From NCBI GenBank assembly GCA_002477565.1, contig DLQL01000027.1, positions 1 through 29,246 of the forward strand: 29,246 bases of DNA. The letters are read 5' to 3'. Below, piece after piece: positions 1 through 7,977 of the stretch. The first letter of the stretch is position 1. Every line of letters begins with the position of its first letter. The DNA is from Flavobacteriaceae bacterium UBA7433. Lineage in GTDB: Bacteria > Bacteroidota > Bacteroidia > Flavobacteriales > Flavobacteriaceae. The notes below the pieces were generated by a model. That model worked only from the letters and a program-made list of their open reading frames with translations, did no database searches and was not told the DNA's origin. Both the position numbers and the translations under genes were made by a program.

Positions 1-389
1 ATGAATTGGTCATCACTTCCGACACCATTGTCTGGCACCAAGACAAAGCACTGGGAAAACCGAAAAACACAAAGGATGCTGTTCGCATGTTGCAGCAACT
101 TTCTGGAGACTCTCATGAGGTCATCACATCCATCAGTATCAAAGGCAAGTGTTTCCAAGAAGTGGTGAGTGACACAACAAAAGTCTACTTTAAAAAGCTC
201 AGCCTTACAGAAATTACTTATTACATTCAAAATTTCAAGCCATTTGACAAGGCAGGCAGCTATGGAATTCAAGAATGGCTGGGACAAATCGCAGTCCAAA
301 AAATCGAAGGAAGCTACACGAATGTTATGGGATTGCCAATGCACAAACTCTACGAAGTTTTGAAAAATATTGAAGACTCAAAAATGTGA
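1..389 (+). CDS. Maf family nucleotide pyrophosphatase, 5' end cut by window
   Basis: The reading frame is open from the window edge (codons begin at base 3) to the TGA at 387-389, so this is the last 129 or so residues of a protein that is usually about 190-200 long. The visible part carries the Maf/HAM1-like signature: an acidic DTIVW motif near the edge, then LGKPK, a LSGDSHEVIT stretch and the C-terminal GSYTNVMGLPMHKLYEVL, which resembles the G-N/D-xxGLPxxxL ending of Maf proteins. Family members hydrolyse non-canonical or house-cleaning nucleoside triphosphates (dTTP/UTP type) to monophosphates in the cytoplasm. The N-terminal phosphate-binding segment is outside the window. The transketolase gene follows after 66 bp. 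The exact substrate cannot be told from this fragment. Confidence 0.85.
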   Translation, partial: ELVITSDTIVWHQDKALGKPKNTKDAVRMLQQLSGDSHEVITSISIKGKCFQEVVSDTTKVYFKKLSLTEITYYIQNFKPFDKAGSYGIQEWLGQIAVQKIEGSYTNVMGLPMHKLYEVLKNIEDSKM

Positions 390-455
390 GCTTTTTAGGA
401 ACATTGCTCTATAAAATTATTACATTTGTTACTTTCAAACACGACAATTTTTACA

Positions 456-1427
456 ATGAAAAAATACACATTTACAGAAAAGAAAGATACGCGGTCCGGT
501 TTTGGAGCAGGATTGGCAACGCTAGGAAGAACCAACCCCAATGTCGTCGCACTCTGTGCTGACTTGATCGGGTCTCTAAAAATGGATGCTTTTATCAAAG
601 AAAATCCAACACGTTTCTTTCAAATCGGAATTGCAGAGGCCAACATGATTGGGATTGCTGCAGGATTGACCATCGGTGGTAAAATCCCGTTTACCGGTAC
701 ATTTGCCAACTTTTCTACAGGAAGGGTTTACGATCAAATCCGTCAATCGGTTGCCTACTCTGATAAAAATGTAAAAATATGTGCTTCACACGCGGGATTG
801 ACTCTCGGAGAAGATGGCGCAACCCACCAGATTCTCGAAGACATCGGATTGATGAAAATGTTACCAGGAATGACAGTCATCAATACCTGTGATTACAACC
901 AAACAGAAGCGGCGACCATCGCTATTGCAGAGCACGAAGGACCTGTCTATTTGCGTTTTGGACGTCCTGTAGTTCCTATCTACATGCCCAAACACACGGA
1001 TACCGCTCACGAAAACAAGTTCGTCATCGGAAAGGCCATTCAATTGACAGAAGGAGCTGATGTGACCATCGTGGCCACGGGACACTTGGTATGGGAAGCC
1101 TTGCAAGCCTCCGAACAACTGGAAGCAATGGGAATCACTGCAGAAGTACTCAACATGCACACAATCAAACCTTTGGATGCTGAAGCGGTTTTGAATTCTG
1201 TCGCCAAGACAGGATGTGTGGTCACCGCGGAGGAACACAATTACATCGGAGGTTTGGGAGAAAGCATTGCCGGTCTACTGGCCAAAAACACCCCCATTCC
1301 TCAAGAATTTGTGGCGGTAAACGATAGCTTCGGCGAATCGGGAACTCCTGCTCAATTGATGGAAAAATATGGACTGAATGACAAGGCAATCGTCAAAGCA
1401 GTTCAAAAAGTGATTTCAAGAAAATAA
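456..1427 (+). CDS. Transketolase, C-terminal (PYR/TKC) subunit
   Basis: This 323-residue protein matches the C-terminal half of transketolase, the pyrimidine-binding domain plus the transketolase C-terminal domain. Visible signs are RSGFGAGLATLGRTNPNVVALCADLIGS at the N terminus, GIAEANMIGIAAGLTIGGK with the catalytic Glu that activates thiamine diphosphate (about residues 60-80), and TAEEHNYIGGLGESIAGLL in the C-terminal domain. It needs the N-terminal TPP-binding subunit, which lies 21 kb away at 22623-23471, to make an active enzyme of the pentose phosphate pathway. The ATG at 456 is preferred to the TTG at 426 because family homology starts there. A TACATTTG -7-like element at 421-428 could start transcription. 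The outer membrane protein gene follows after 24 bp, so the two may be co-transcribed. Confidence 0.9.
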   Translation: MKKYTFTEKKDTRSGFGAGLATLGRTNPNVVALCADLIGSLKMDAFIKENPTRFFQIGIAEANMIGIAAGLTIGGKIPFTGTFANFSTGRVYDQIRQSVAYSDKNVKICASHAGLTLGEDGATHQILEDIGLMKMLPGMTVINTCDYNQTEAATIAIAEHEGPVYLRFGRPVVPIYMPKHTDTAHENKFVIGKAIQLTEGADVTIVATGHLVWEALQASEQLEAMGITAEVLNMHTIKPLDAEAVLNSVAKTGCVVTAEEHNYIGGLGESIAGLLAKNTPIPQEFVAVNDSFGESGTPAQLMEKYGLNDKAIVKAVQKVISRK

Positions 1428-1451
1428 ACGAATAACCTAAATAGATCGAAT

Positions 1452-2069
1452 ATGAAAACGAAAATTTTTGTAATTGCCCTTTTAACATTTGCATTCCAAT
1501 CTGCAACTGCCCAAGTAAACTATGGAATCAAAGGAGGTCTGAATTTCAATGCTTCTGAACTATCTACAGATAGTGACAACCTAGACAGTGATGACTCTTC
1601 TGGTTACCATGCTGGTGTCTGGTTGCGTTTCAAAGTTCCCGTTGTTGGCATCTATGTGAGACCCGAAGTGGTTTACACCTCTTTGTCGTCTGAATATTCC
1701 CTACCGGGTATTGGCCAAACAGCAAAATTCAATTTAAATCGAATTGATGTTCCCGTTCTGTTGGGAATGAAATTTATTGGTGTGGGTAACTTTTTTATAG
1801 GCCCCTCTTTTCAATACGTTTTGGATTCTGATTTTAGTGTGGCAGGCATCGATCTTGAACAAGATGATGTAAAAGAGGACATCAACGTCGGTTTTCAAAT
1901 TGGTCTCGGCATTGAATTCTGGAAACTAGGCATTGACCTTCGTTATGAGTCTGCCTTTTCTAAAGCCGAATCTGCATATAACGACAGCGCGGAAGAAGCG
2001 CTTATAAATAACTTTAAGATTGACAACCAACCCAATCAATTTGTACTTGGTTTGTCCTACAAGTTCTGA
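1452..2069 (+). CDS. Outer membrane beta-barrel protein, PorT/OMP_b-brl type
   Basis: The 205-residue product begins with a clear signal peptide (Lys-rich start, hydrophobic core, probable cleavage after ATA and before Gln21). The mature part opens with VNYGIKGGLNFN and shows alternating polar and hydrophobic strands, for example GIYVRPEVVYTSLSSEY, VPVLLGMKFIGVGNFFIGPSF, VGFQIGLGIEFWKLGIDLRYE, and ends QFVLGLSYKF with a terminal Phe typical of outer membrane barrels. This fits the Bacteroidota beta-barrel family often labelled PorT-like. A run of Asp/Ser near residues 38-49 would sit in an external or periplasmic loop. Ligand and function are unknown. It is the last gene before a strong terminator and sits 24 bp after the transketolase subunit gene. 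Confidence 0.85.
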   Translation: MKTKIFVIALLTFAFQSATAQVNYGIKGGLNFNASELSTDSDNLDSDDSSGYHAGVWLRFKVPVVGIYVRPEVVYTSLSSEYSLPGIGQTAKFNLNRIDVPVLLGMKFIGVGNFFIGPSFQYVLDSDFSVAGIDLEQDDVKEDINVGFQIGLGIEFWKLGIDLRYESAFSKAESAYNDSAEEALINNFKIDNQPNQFVLGLSYKF

Positions 2070-2085
2070 GCATCTAACACATCTG

Positions 2086-2121
2086 AAAAAGCCGATTTTA
2101 TCTTGTAAAATCGGCTTTTTT
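2086..2121 (+). terminator. Rho-independent terminator after the outer membrane protein gene
   Basis: A perfect 15-bp inverted repeat (2086-2100 and 2106-2120) with a TCTTG loop has a GCCGATTTTA core and is flanked by A-run and T-run. It starts 16 bp after the stop codon and reads as a terminator on the plus strand. The A/T flanks would also let it work in reverse, but no minus-strand gene ends here. Confidence 0.9.
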
Positions 2122-2223
2122 ATGGGCGCTATTTGCATATTTAAATGCCCTTTCAGTTTTTTATTTTAATTGTAAATAAAAAAATTTAACAAATATTTAC
2201 AGTTTAAACAAGAATTTTATATA

Positions 2224-2252
2224 TTGCAAGTATTACATCCCCCCTATATTTT
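2224..2252 (+). promoter_or_regulatory. Candidate Bacteroidota promoter for the DUF1842-like gene
   Basis: TTG at 2224-2226, an 18-bp spacer and TATATTTT at 2245-2252 resemble the TTTG / TAnnTTTG pattern, with the last base of the -7 box off consensus. It lies in an A+T-rich spacer and would give a leader of about 85 nt. Confidence 0.35.
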
Positions 2253-2272
2253 ACTTCCCCCATCGCCAAACG

Positions 2273-2304
2273 TTTGACTAGTCCCACTTTTGTGGTTTGT
2301 CAAA
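2273..2304 (+). promoter_or_regulatory. Possible 5' leader hairpin upstream of the DUF1842-like gene
   Basis: TTTGAC (2273-2278) can pair with GTCAAA (2299-2304), and inside it CCAC (2284-2287) pairs with GTGG (2292-2295) around a TTTT loop. The palindromes CAAACGTTTG (2267-2276) and GACTAGTC (2276-2283) overlap the same spot, so DNA binding by a regulator is an alternative reading. The element is short and could be chance. Confidence 0.3.
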
Positions 2305-2343
2305 ATAGGCATCGCTAATTTATTAACTTATAAAACACGCGTA

Positions 2344-2775
2344 ATGGAAAACGAACGATTTGTCATCGCCTACAAAGTAAACGCTTCAGAGAATGGAGGA
2401 ATGTCTTACGAACTTCACTTGACCATGTCAAAGTACCCTATGGGAGTAAATGGAATTGGAAAAATCACCCGCGATTCACAACCTTTCTTTGAGCCTATTG
2501 TGTCTCAGATTTCTGGCAACTACATGTTTACAATTGAAAAAGAAAAAAATAACGCAGTGCACATACGTGCAAAAGGCTTCCCCATGATTGAATGGTCAGC
2601 TTATGAAAATGAACAAGTATTAGAAACACAGCCAAACGCATCTATCGAACTTTTCTTAGACCAAAATTGGAAAAAAGGATTGGCCAATATTTCTATTCAA
2701 GAGTCAAATGGAAGTTGGATACACCTAAAAGATGCAGCAGTTACTCGCATGAAGGAAGTAGCATTTGTTGCCTAA
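2344..2775 (+). CDS. DUF1842-like protein of unknown function
   Basis: The product is 143 residues with no signal peptide and no membrane segment. Its pattern recalls the DUF1842 family as I remember it: an early VAYKV-type strand, GVNGIGKITRDSQP (about 34-47), SGNYMFT (57-63), a VHIRAKGFPMIEW strand (72-84), a PNASIELFL strand (97-105) and NWKKGLANISIQ followed by GSW (108-124). It reads as a small all-beta domain. The family's role is unknown, so I give none. The ATG at 2344 is chosen over an upstream in-frame TTG at 2290 because the extra 18 residues do not fit the family and would cover the leader. It stands alone between two terminators and has its own candidate promoter, which suggests independent control. 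Confidence 0.6.
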   Translation: MENERFVIAYKVNASENGGMSYELHLTMSKYPMGVNGIGKITRDSQPFFEPIVSQISGNYMFTIEKEKNNAVHIRAKGFPMIEWSAYENEQVLETQPNASIELFLDQNWKKGLANISIQESNGSWIHLKDAAVTRMKEVAFVA

Positions 2776-2816
2776 TAAAAAAACAATCCCCTCAACAAAC
2801 CCTATTTTTGAGGGGA
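2775..2816 (-). terminator. Terminator of the his operon
   Basis: CCCCTCAA (2788-2795) pairs with TTGAGGGG (2808-2815). Read on the minus strand, the hairpin is followed by ATTG and then seven Ts (complement of 2777-2783), eight bases after the end of hisIE. On the plus strand no T-run follows, so it mainly serves the his operon, although it may also help end the DUF1842-like transcript. Confidence 0.75.
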
Positions 2817-2823
2817 CAGTTAT

Positions 2824-3429
2824 TTACTTGGAGACCTTGTGCCTTTTCTTCAGCTCGTTTTCGATATCTTGCAAGGTAAAACCTTTTGCTTGCAAAAGCA
2901 TCAAGTAGTGAAATAACAAATCTGCAGCTTCGTACAAAAACAAATCGTCCTTGGAATCCATGGCCTCAATAACCACTTCAACGGCTTCCTCTCCTACCTT
3001 TTGTGCTATTTTAGCAATGCCTTTATCAAACATACTAGCTACATACGATTTTTGAGTGTCTTTGTTTGATCTTCGGTCAGAAATGACGGTTTCCAAATCA
3101 CTTAAGAAACCGTAGTTCTGTAAATTTTCGCCATTCCAACAAGTTCCAGTTCCCTTGTGACAAGTAGGGCCAACAGGATGTACCTGAACCAATAAGGAAT
3201 CGGAATCGCAGTCGTTTTCGATGGAAACGAGTTCTAAGAAATTCCCGCTTTCCTCCCCTTTGGTCCACAAACGTTTTTTACTTCGACTGTAAAAAGTCAC
3301 TTTTTGAATCGAAATGGTTTTGTCATATGCTTCCTGGTTCATGTAGCCCAACATCAACACATTTTTGGTGGTGGCATCTTGAATGATTGCTGGCACCAAT
3401 CCATTTTCTTTTGAGAAATCTATTTTCAT
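2824..3429 (-). CDS. hisIE: Bifunctional phosphoribosyl-AMP cyclohydrolase / phosphoribosyl-ATP pyrophosphatase
   Basis: This 201-residue cytoplasmic enzyme catalyses steps 2 and 3 of histidine synthesis: PR-ATP to PR-AMP, then ring opening to ProFAR. The HisI half (about 1-108) shows LMLGYMNQEAY, SRSKKRLWTKGEESGN and the metal-binding cysteines Cys74, Cys90 and Cys97 in DCDSD and HPVGPTCHKGTGTCW. The HisE half (about 112-200) shows SYVASMFDKGIAKIAQKVGEEAVEVVIEA and the AADLLFHYLMLL helix, an all-alpha NTP pyrophosphatase fold. Length is normal for the fusion. It is the last gene of the operon, 57 bp after hisF, and a terminator follows directly. Confidence 0.97.
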   Translation of the reverse strand: MKIDFSKENGLVPAIIQDATTKNVLMLGYMNQEAYDKTISIQKVTFYSRSKKRLWTKGEESGNFLELVSIENDCDSDSLLVQVHPVGPTCHKGTGTCWNGENLQNYGFLSDLETVISDRRSNKDTQKSYVASMFDKGIAKIAQKVGEEAVEVVIEAMDSKDDLFLYEAADLLFHYLMLLQAKGFTLQDIENELKKRHKVSK

Positions 3430-3486
3430 CTTTTGTCTGTTTTATCTCGGTGGTTTGTTCGAACTGTTATCATTGCAACACAATCC

Positions 3487-4242
3487 TTATATCCTGATTG
3501 GAATGCCTTGATTTTGCAATTCCTTTTTCAAATCTTGAATCTCAATTTCTTTGTAGTGAAACACACTTGCTGCCAAAGCCGCATCAGCCTTTCCTTTGAC
3601 AAAGGCATCTGCGAAATGCTGGACGGTCCCTGCTCCACCTGAAGCGATGATCGGAATGTTTAGCATTTCGGATAAAATTTCCAATGCTTCATTGGCAAAA
3701 CCCGCTTTCGTTCCATCATGGTTCATAGAAGTGAACAGAATCTCACCCGCTCCTCGTTGTTCCACTTCCGATGCCCATTCAAATAAATTGAGGGAGGTTG
3801 GCACTTTTCCTCCTACCAGGTGTACCATCCATTCGCCATCTATCTGTTTGGCATCAATGGCTACTGTAATACACTGGGCTCCAAATTTGGCAGATGCCTC
3901 ATCGATCAACAAGGGGTTTTTGACTGCTGAGGAATTGATGGACACTTTGTCAGCTCCTGCATGCAACAAGGCGTCGATGTCTGAAACAGAGGAAATTCCA
4001 CCACCTACTGTAAATGGAATGTCAATACTCGCAGCGACTCGCATGACAAGGTCTAAGAGTGTTTTTCTTTTTTCTTCTGTCGCTGAAATGTCCAAAAAAA
4101 CCAACTCGTCGGCTCCTGTATCTGCATAGGCTTTCGCCAATTCTACAGGATCACCCGCGTCTTTTAAATCGATGAAGTTGATTCCTTTGACAGTTCTTCC
4201 ATCTTTGATGTCCAAACAAGGAACAATTCTCTTTGTCAACAT
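3487..4242 (-). CDS. hisF: Imidazole glycerol phosphate synthase, cyclase subunit
   Basis: HisF is a (beta/alpha)8 barrel of 251 residues that joins PRFAR with ammonia from HisH to give imidazole glycerol phosphate and AICAR. It opens with MLTKRIVPCLDIKDGRTVKG. The catalytic acids Asp11 (CLDIKDG) and Asp130 (VAIDAKQ) and the phosphate-site Asp176 region (TSMNHDGTKAGF) are in place. The ATG at 4242 fits the family start; the ORF could extend eight codons upstream to 4266, but those residues have no family counterpart. It follows hisA after an 82-bp gap in which I see no structure, and precedes hisIE. Confidence 0.97.
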   Translation of the reverse strand: MLTKRIVPCLDIKDGRTVKGINFIDLKDAGDPVELAKAYADTGADELVFLDISATEEKRKTLLDLVMRVAASIDIPFTVGGGISSVSDIDALLHAGADKVSINSSAVKNPLLIDEASAKFGAQCITVAIDAKQIDGEWMVHLVGGKVPTSLNLFEWASEVEQRGAGEILFTSMNHDGTKAGFANEALEILSEMLNIPIIASGGAGTVQHFADAFVKGKADAALAASVFHYKEIEIQDLKKELQNQGIPIRI

Positions 4243-4324
4243 AATATTTAATTTGTGCACTTGCAATCTTACATGTAAAAAATCTATTCGCCAAATACCG
4301 AATTGCTGTTATGTGCTTGTTTTC

Positions 4325-5056
4325 CTAGTTCGCTTTTGACAGGATGAATTGTTCCAATTGCTTCAGGGAAATACGATCTTCATAGATGGCTTTGCCAATA
4401 ATGGTCCCTTCACAACCTATGGCAGCTAATTGTGGCAATTCCTCAAATTTTGAAATACCGCCACTGGCTATTAATTTCAATCCAGGCAATTGCTCCAGCA
4501 TTTTTTTATACAGGGCGAAAGAAGGTCCTTGCAACATGCCATCTTTGGCAATATCGGTACAAATTACATGAGAAACTCCTGATTTTAAATATTTTTCTAC
4601 AAAGGGAATCAATTCTTCGTCGGATTCTTCCAACCACCCACCAACAGCGATTTTTTCGTTGTTCGCATCAGCACCTAGAATTATTTTGTCCGCACCGTAG
4701 CGCTCCAACCAATTTTTAAAAACTGCAGGTTGTTTGACGGCAATACTTCCACCCGTGACTTGTCGGGCACCGGATTCAAAAGCGATTTTCACATCATTGT
4801 CTGTTTTTAAACCACCTCCAAAATCAATTTTCAAACTTGTTTGAGTCGCAATGGTTTCCAATACCTTGTGGTTTATGATATGACTGGCTTTGGCGCCATC
4901 CAAATCGACCAAATGTAAGTATTCGATTCCATGTGCTTCAAATTGCTTGGCTATTTCCAAAGGCTGTTCGTTGTAGATTTTTTTAGTGCTGTAATCTCCT
5001 TTTGAGAGACGTACACATTTTCCATCTATCACATCTATAGCGGGTATGATTCTCAT
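4325..5056 (-). CDS. hisA: ProFAR isomerase (HisA)
   Basis: The 243-residue barrel isomerises ProFAR to PRFAR. The N terminus MRIIPAIDVIDGKCVRLSKGD carries the catalytic Asp8, and Asp130 in LGADANN is the second catalytic acid. CTDIAKDGMLQGP and LIASGGISKFEEL are the usual phosphate-binding parts. It shares the paralogous half-barrel pattern with HisF next door. Its ATG overlaps the stop codon of hisH by four bases (ATGA), so the two are probably translationally coupled. Confidence 0.97.
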   Translation of the reverse strand: MRIIPAIDVIDGKCVRLSKGDYSTKKIYNEQPLEIAKQFEAHGIEYLHLVDLDGAKASHIINHKVLETIATQTSLKIDFGGGLKTDNDVKIAFESGARQVTGGSIAVKQPAVFKNWLERYGADKIILGADANNEKIAVGGWLEESDEELIPFVEKYLKSGVSHVICTDIAKDGMLQGPSFALYKKMLEQLPGLKLIASGGISKFEELPQLAAIGCEGTIIGKAIYEDRISLKQLEQFILSKAN

Positions 5057-5661
5057 CTTTTGAAGTTGTTTGTTTCAAGTTTCAATTCTAAAAAGTTTTT
5101 TAAGATCTGTGTACCTGCCTTGCTGCTTTTTTCAGGATGAAATTGGGTTCCATAAAAATTGTCTTTTTGCAATGCAGTGGAATAGGTCAATCCGTACTGA
5201 GTGGTCGCCACGGTTTCTTTGCACAGAGGTGCATAGTAACTGTGAACCAAATAGATGTATTCCTTTTCTTTGATGCCAGCAAACAATGTTGATTTTAAAT
5301 TCGCTATTTGATTCCAACCTATTTGAGGTACTTTTACTGAATTTTCAAAACGGTGTACGTCTACATCAAAAATCCCCAAACCTTGGGTGGATCCTTCTTC
5401 ACTGGAATGACACATCAACTGCATCCCCAAACAAATTCCCAAAACAGGTTGTGTCAATGTCGGAATGACGGTATCCAACTTTGTTTTTTTTAACATTTTC
5501 ATCGCACTACTCGCCTGTCCCACTCCAGGAAAAATCACTTTGTCTGCTGCTTTTATTTCAGCTGCATCGTGACTTAAATAGGCTTCGTATCCGAGTCGCT
5601 GCACTGCAAATTTCAGGGACTGAATGTTTCCTGCTCCGTAATTGACAATCGCTATTTTCAT
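5053..5661 (-). CDS. hisH: Imidazole glycerol phosphate synthase, glutamine amidotransferase subunit
   Basis: The 202-residue class I glutaminase supplies ammonia to HisF. The nucleophile Cys77 lies in VLGICLGMQLM, and His175 and Glu177 in GTQFHPEKSS complete the triad. The oxyanion region FPGVGQASSAM is also normal. The open frame continues 57 codons upstream into the end of hisB, but MKIAIVNYGAGNIQSL at 5661 is the clear family start. It lies 26 bp after hisB and overlaps hisA by four bases. Confidence 0.97.
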   Translation of the reverse strand: MKIAIVNYGAGNIQSLKFAVQRLGYEAYLSHDAAEIKAADKVIFPGVGQASSAMKMLKKTKLDTVIPTLTQPVLGICLGMQLMCHSSEEGSTQGLGIFDVDVHRFENSVKVPQIGWNQIANLKSTLFAGIKEKEYIYLVHSYYAPLCKETVATTQYGLTYSTALQKDNFYGTQFHPEKSSKAGTQILKNFLELKLETNNFKR

Positions 5662-5687
5662 GAATTCTCTTTCTTCAATTTTTAAAC

Positions 5688-6827
5688 TTACAACATGCCT
5701 TTGGTAGAAGGTAAAATCATTTTTTCGGCATCTCTTTTTACTGCCATTTTTACTGCTTTTGCAAAAGCTTTGAAAATTCCTTCTATCTTGTGGTGCTCGT
5801 TTGCTCCTTCTGCTTTGATGTTCAAATTGCACTTTGCACCATCCGTGAATGATTTGAATAGGTGAAAGAACATTTCAGTAGGCATTTTTCCAATCATTTC
5901 TCTTTGGAACGTCGCATCCCAAACCAACCAGTTTCGACCTCCAAAATCAATGGCTACTTGTGCCAAACAATCGTCCATGGGCAAACAAAACCCATAGCGT
6001 TCCATCCCGAGTTTGTCTCCCAGAGCTTCCGCAAAAACGGCGCCAAGCGCAATCATGGTATCTTCGATGGTGTGGTGTTCGTCAACTTCCAAATCTCCTT
6101 GAACTTGAATGGTCAAATCCATGTTTCCATGCCTGGCTATTTGGTCCAACATGTGATCAAAAAAGGCAATGCCTGTATCGATGTCACTTTTCCCAGTACC
6201 GTCGATATTGACTCGGATATGAATCTTTGTTTCGTTGGTGTTTCTGGTGATTTCAGCTGTTCTGTCGGACAATTTCAGAAACTCATAGATGTTTTTCCAA
6301 TCTTTGGTTTCCAAGGCAATCACTTCTTGCAACTGCTCTTTTCCAACGCTCAATTCTTCGGAAGCCAATCCCGCTTCGTTGTTGATGAGAATCCCTTTGG
6401 CCCCTATGTTTTTCGCCAACTCAATGTCTGTCAATCGATCGCCGATGACGTATGAATTTTCCAAGTCAAAAGCGCCATCCACAAGGTATTTTGTCAACAA
6501 ACCGGTGCGCGGTTTTCTTGTATTTGCATTTTCATGAGGAAATGTTTTGTCGATAAGCACCTCAGCAAAGAGGATGCCTTCGTTTTCAAATGCCTGAATC
6601 AATTTGTTGTGTGTCGGCCAAAAAGTATTTTCAGGGAAAGAATCTGTTCCCAAACCATCTTGGTTGGTGACCATGACCAATTCATAATCCAACTCGTTGG
6701 CTATCTTGGTCAAGTATTGAAAAACTTTGGGATAAAACGTCAACTTTTCCAAAGCGTCCAATTGGAAGTCCAAAGGCGGCTCTATGGCCAAAGTGCCATC
6801 TCTGTCTATAAAAAGTACTTTTTTCAT
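5688..6827 (-). CDS. hisB: Bifunctional histidinol-phosphatase / imidazoleglycerol-phosphate dehydratase
   Basis: The 379-residue fusion carries out two steps. The N-terminal HAD phosphatase (about 1-165) has the nucleophile pair Asp8/Asp10 in FIDRDGTL, MVTNQDG and the YVIGDRLTDIELAKN motif; it converts histidinol phosphate to histidinol. The C-terminal dehydratase (about 185-379) has the two metal-binding histidine motifs, DEHHTIEDTMIALG and ANEHHKIEG, and GTGKSDIDTGIAFFDHMLDQ. In the phosphatase part the loop that in E. coli HisB binds zinc with three cysteines and one histidine reads FPHENANTRKP here, keeping a His but no Cys. I believe this is common in Bacteroidota. It lies between hisC (48 bp) and hisH (26 bp). 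Confidence 0.97.
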   Translation of the reverse strand: MKKVLFIDRDGTLAIEPPLDFQLDALEKLTFYPKVFQYLTKIANELDYELVMVTNQDGLGTDSFPENTFWPTHNKLIQAFENEGILFAEVLIDKTFPHENANTRKPRTGLLTKYLVDGAFDLENSYVIGDRLTDIELAKNIGAKGILINNEAGLASEELSVGKEQLQEVIALETKDWKNIYEFLKLSDRTAEITRNTNETKIHIRVNIDGTGKSDIDTGIAFFDHMLDQIARHGNMDLTIQVQGDLEVDEHHTIEDTMIALGAVFAEALGDKLGMERYGFCLPMDDCLAQVAIDFGGRNWLVWDATFQREMIGKMPTEMFFHLFKSFTDGAKCNLNIKAEGANEHHKIEGIFKAFAKAVKMAVKRDAEKMILPSTKGML

Positions 6828-6875
6828 ATGGTTGCATTTTGTTGCAATTGCTTGCAGTGCGTTGTTTTCTTTGTT

Positions 6876-7922
6876 TTAAGGTTGGAGCTCTTTTAAAGCG
6901 GCTACCAACTTTGCATTTTCTTCGGGTGACCCAACAGTCAATCTCAAGGTATTTTCACACAAGACTTGTGAAGACCTGTTTCGGACGACAATGTTTTTTT
7001 CCAACAATTGCTGGTAACGTTTGTTGGCGTCATCGACTTTTACCAAGATAAAATTGGCGTCTGAAGGGTATATTTCATCTATGTAAGAAACGGTTTTTAA
7101 GTGGGTCTCCAACAGCCCTCTTTCCAAAATAATTTGGGCAATTTCTTTTTCAACTGCTTCGGGTTTCAAAAGGCGTTCTTTCGCTCTTTGCTGTGTCAAT
7201 TCATTGACGTTGTAAGGGGGTTTGATGCGATTCAATACTGCTACAATCTCTTTGGAAGCAAAACAGATTCCCAATCGAATTCCTGCCATTCCATAAGCTT
7301 TGGAAAGGGTTTGACAAACAACCAAATTTGGGTAGTTCTTTAACTTGTTGGACCAAGAATCTTGACTGGAAAAGTCAATATAGGCCTCGTCTACAACAAC
7401 CAATCCATTGAAATTTTTTAAAATAATTTCGATGCGCTCCGCTGAAAATGCATTTGCAGTCGGGTTGTTGGGAGAACACAAAAAAATCATTTTAGACTTG
7501 GCATCGGCAACTTGTAATACCTGTTCTACGTCAATATCAAAGCGAGCGTCTAAAAGCGCTTCTTTGATTTGAATGTTGTTGAGATTGGCCAAAACTTCAT
7601 ACATCCCATAAGTGGGTGGCAATAAAATCACATTGTCTTCCTTGGGCTCACAAAATGCTCTGAACAGCAAATCCAGGACTTCATCGCTCCCATTTCCTAA
7701 AAGTATTTGATCTGTAGGAACTCCTTTCAATTCTGACAACAGTGCTTTGACACTCTTCTGTTTGGGATCCGGATACCGGTTTACCCCATTTTCAAAAGGG
7801 TTTTCATTGGCGTCCAAAAACACCATTGTCGCTGTGTTTTCCTCAAATTCATCGCGCGCCGAGGAATACGCCTTCAATTGGGCGATGTTGGGTCGGACGC
7901 TGTTTTTAAGATCAAAAGTCAT
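6876..7922 (-). CDS. hisC: Histidinol-phosphate aminotransferase
   Basis: This fold-type I PLP enzyme of 348 residues makes histidinol phosphate from imidazole acetol phosphate and glutamate. Visible marks are LDANENPFENGVNRYPDP at the N terminus, LGNGSDEVLDLL, the SPNNPTAN motif, VVVDEAYIDF with the cofactor-binding Asp and Tyr, and the Schiff-base Lys208 in QTLSKAYGMAGIRLG. A C-terminal VVRNRSS segment holds the substrate phosphate site. Length is normal. It sits 55 bp after hisD and 48 bp before hisB in the operon. Confidence 0.97.
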   Translation of the reverse strand: MTFDLKNSVRPNIAQLKAYSSARDEFEENTATMVFLDANENPFENGVNRYPDPKQKSVKALLSELKGVPTDQILLGNGSDEVLDLLFRAFCEPKEDNVILLPPTYGMYEVLANLNNIQIKEALLDARFDIDVEQVLQVADAKSKMIFLCSPNNPTANAFSAERIEIILKNFNGLVVVDEAYIDFSSQDSWSNKLKNYPNLVVCQTLSKAYGMAGIRLGICFASKEIVAVLNRIKPPYNVNELTQQRAKERLLKPEAVEKEIAQIILERGLLETHLKTVSYIDEIYPSDANFILVKVDDANKRYQQLLEKNIVVRNRSSQVLCENTLRLTVGSPEENAKLVAALKELQP

Positions 7923-7977
7923 GGTCTTTTTAATTGTGTGTTTGACTGCTTCAAACTTTTTTATTCGCTGTAAATTA

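Noticed and set aside
3596..4129. 177-codon open frame on the plus strand inside hisF
   Set aside because: Antisense to hisF, whose catalytic residues are all in place; the shadow product has no family features.
5862..6455. 197-codon open frame on the plus strand inside hisB
   Set aside because: It is antisense to a fully conserved hisB reading frame and has no recognisable domain; long shadow frames are expected here from codon use.
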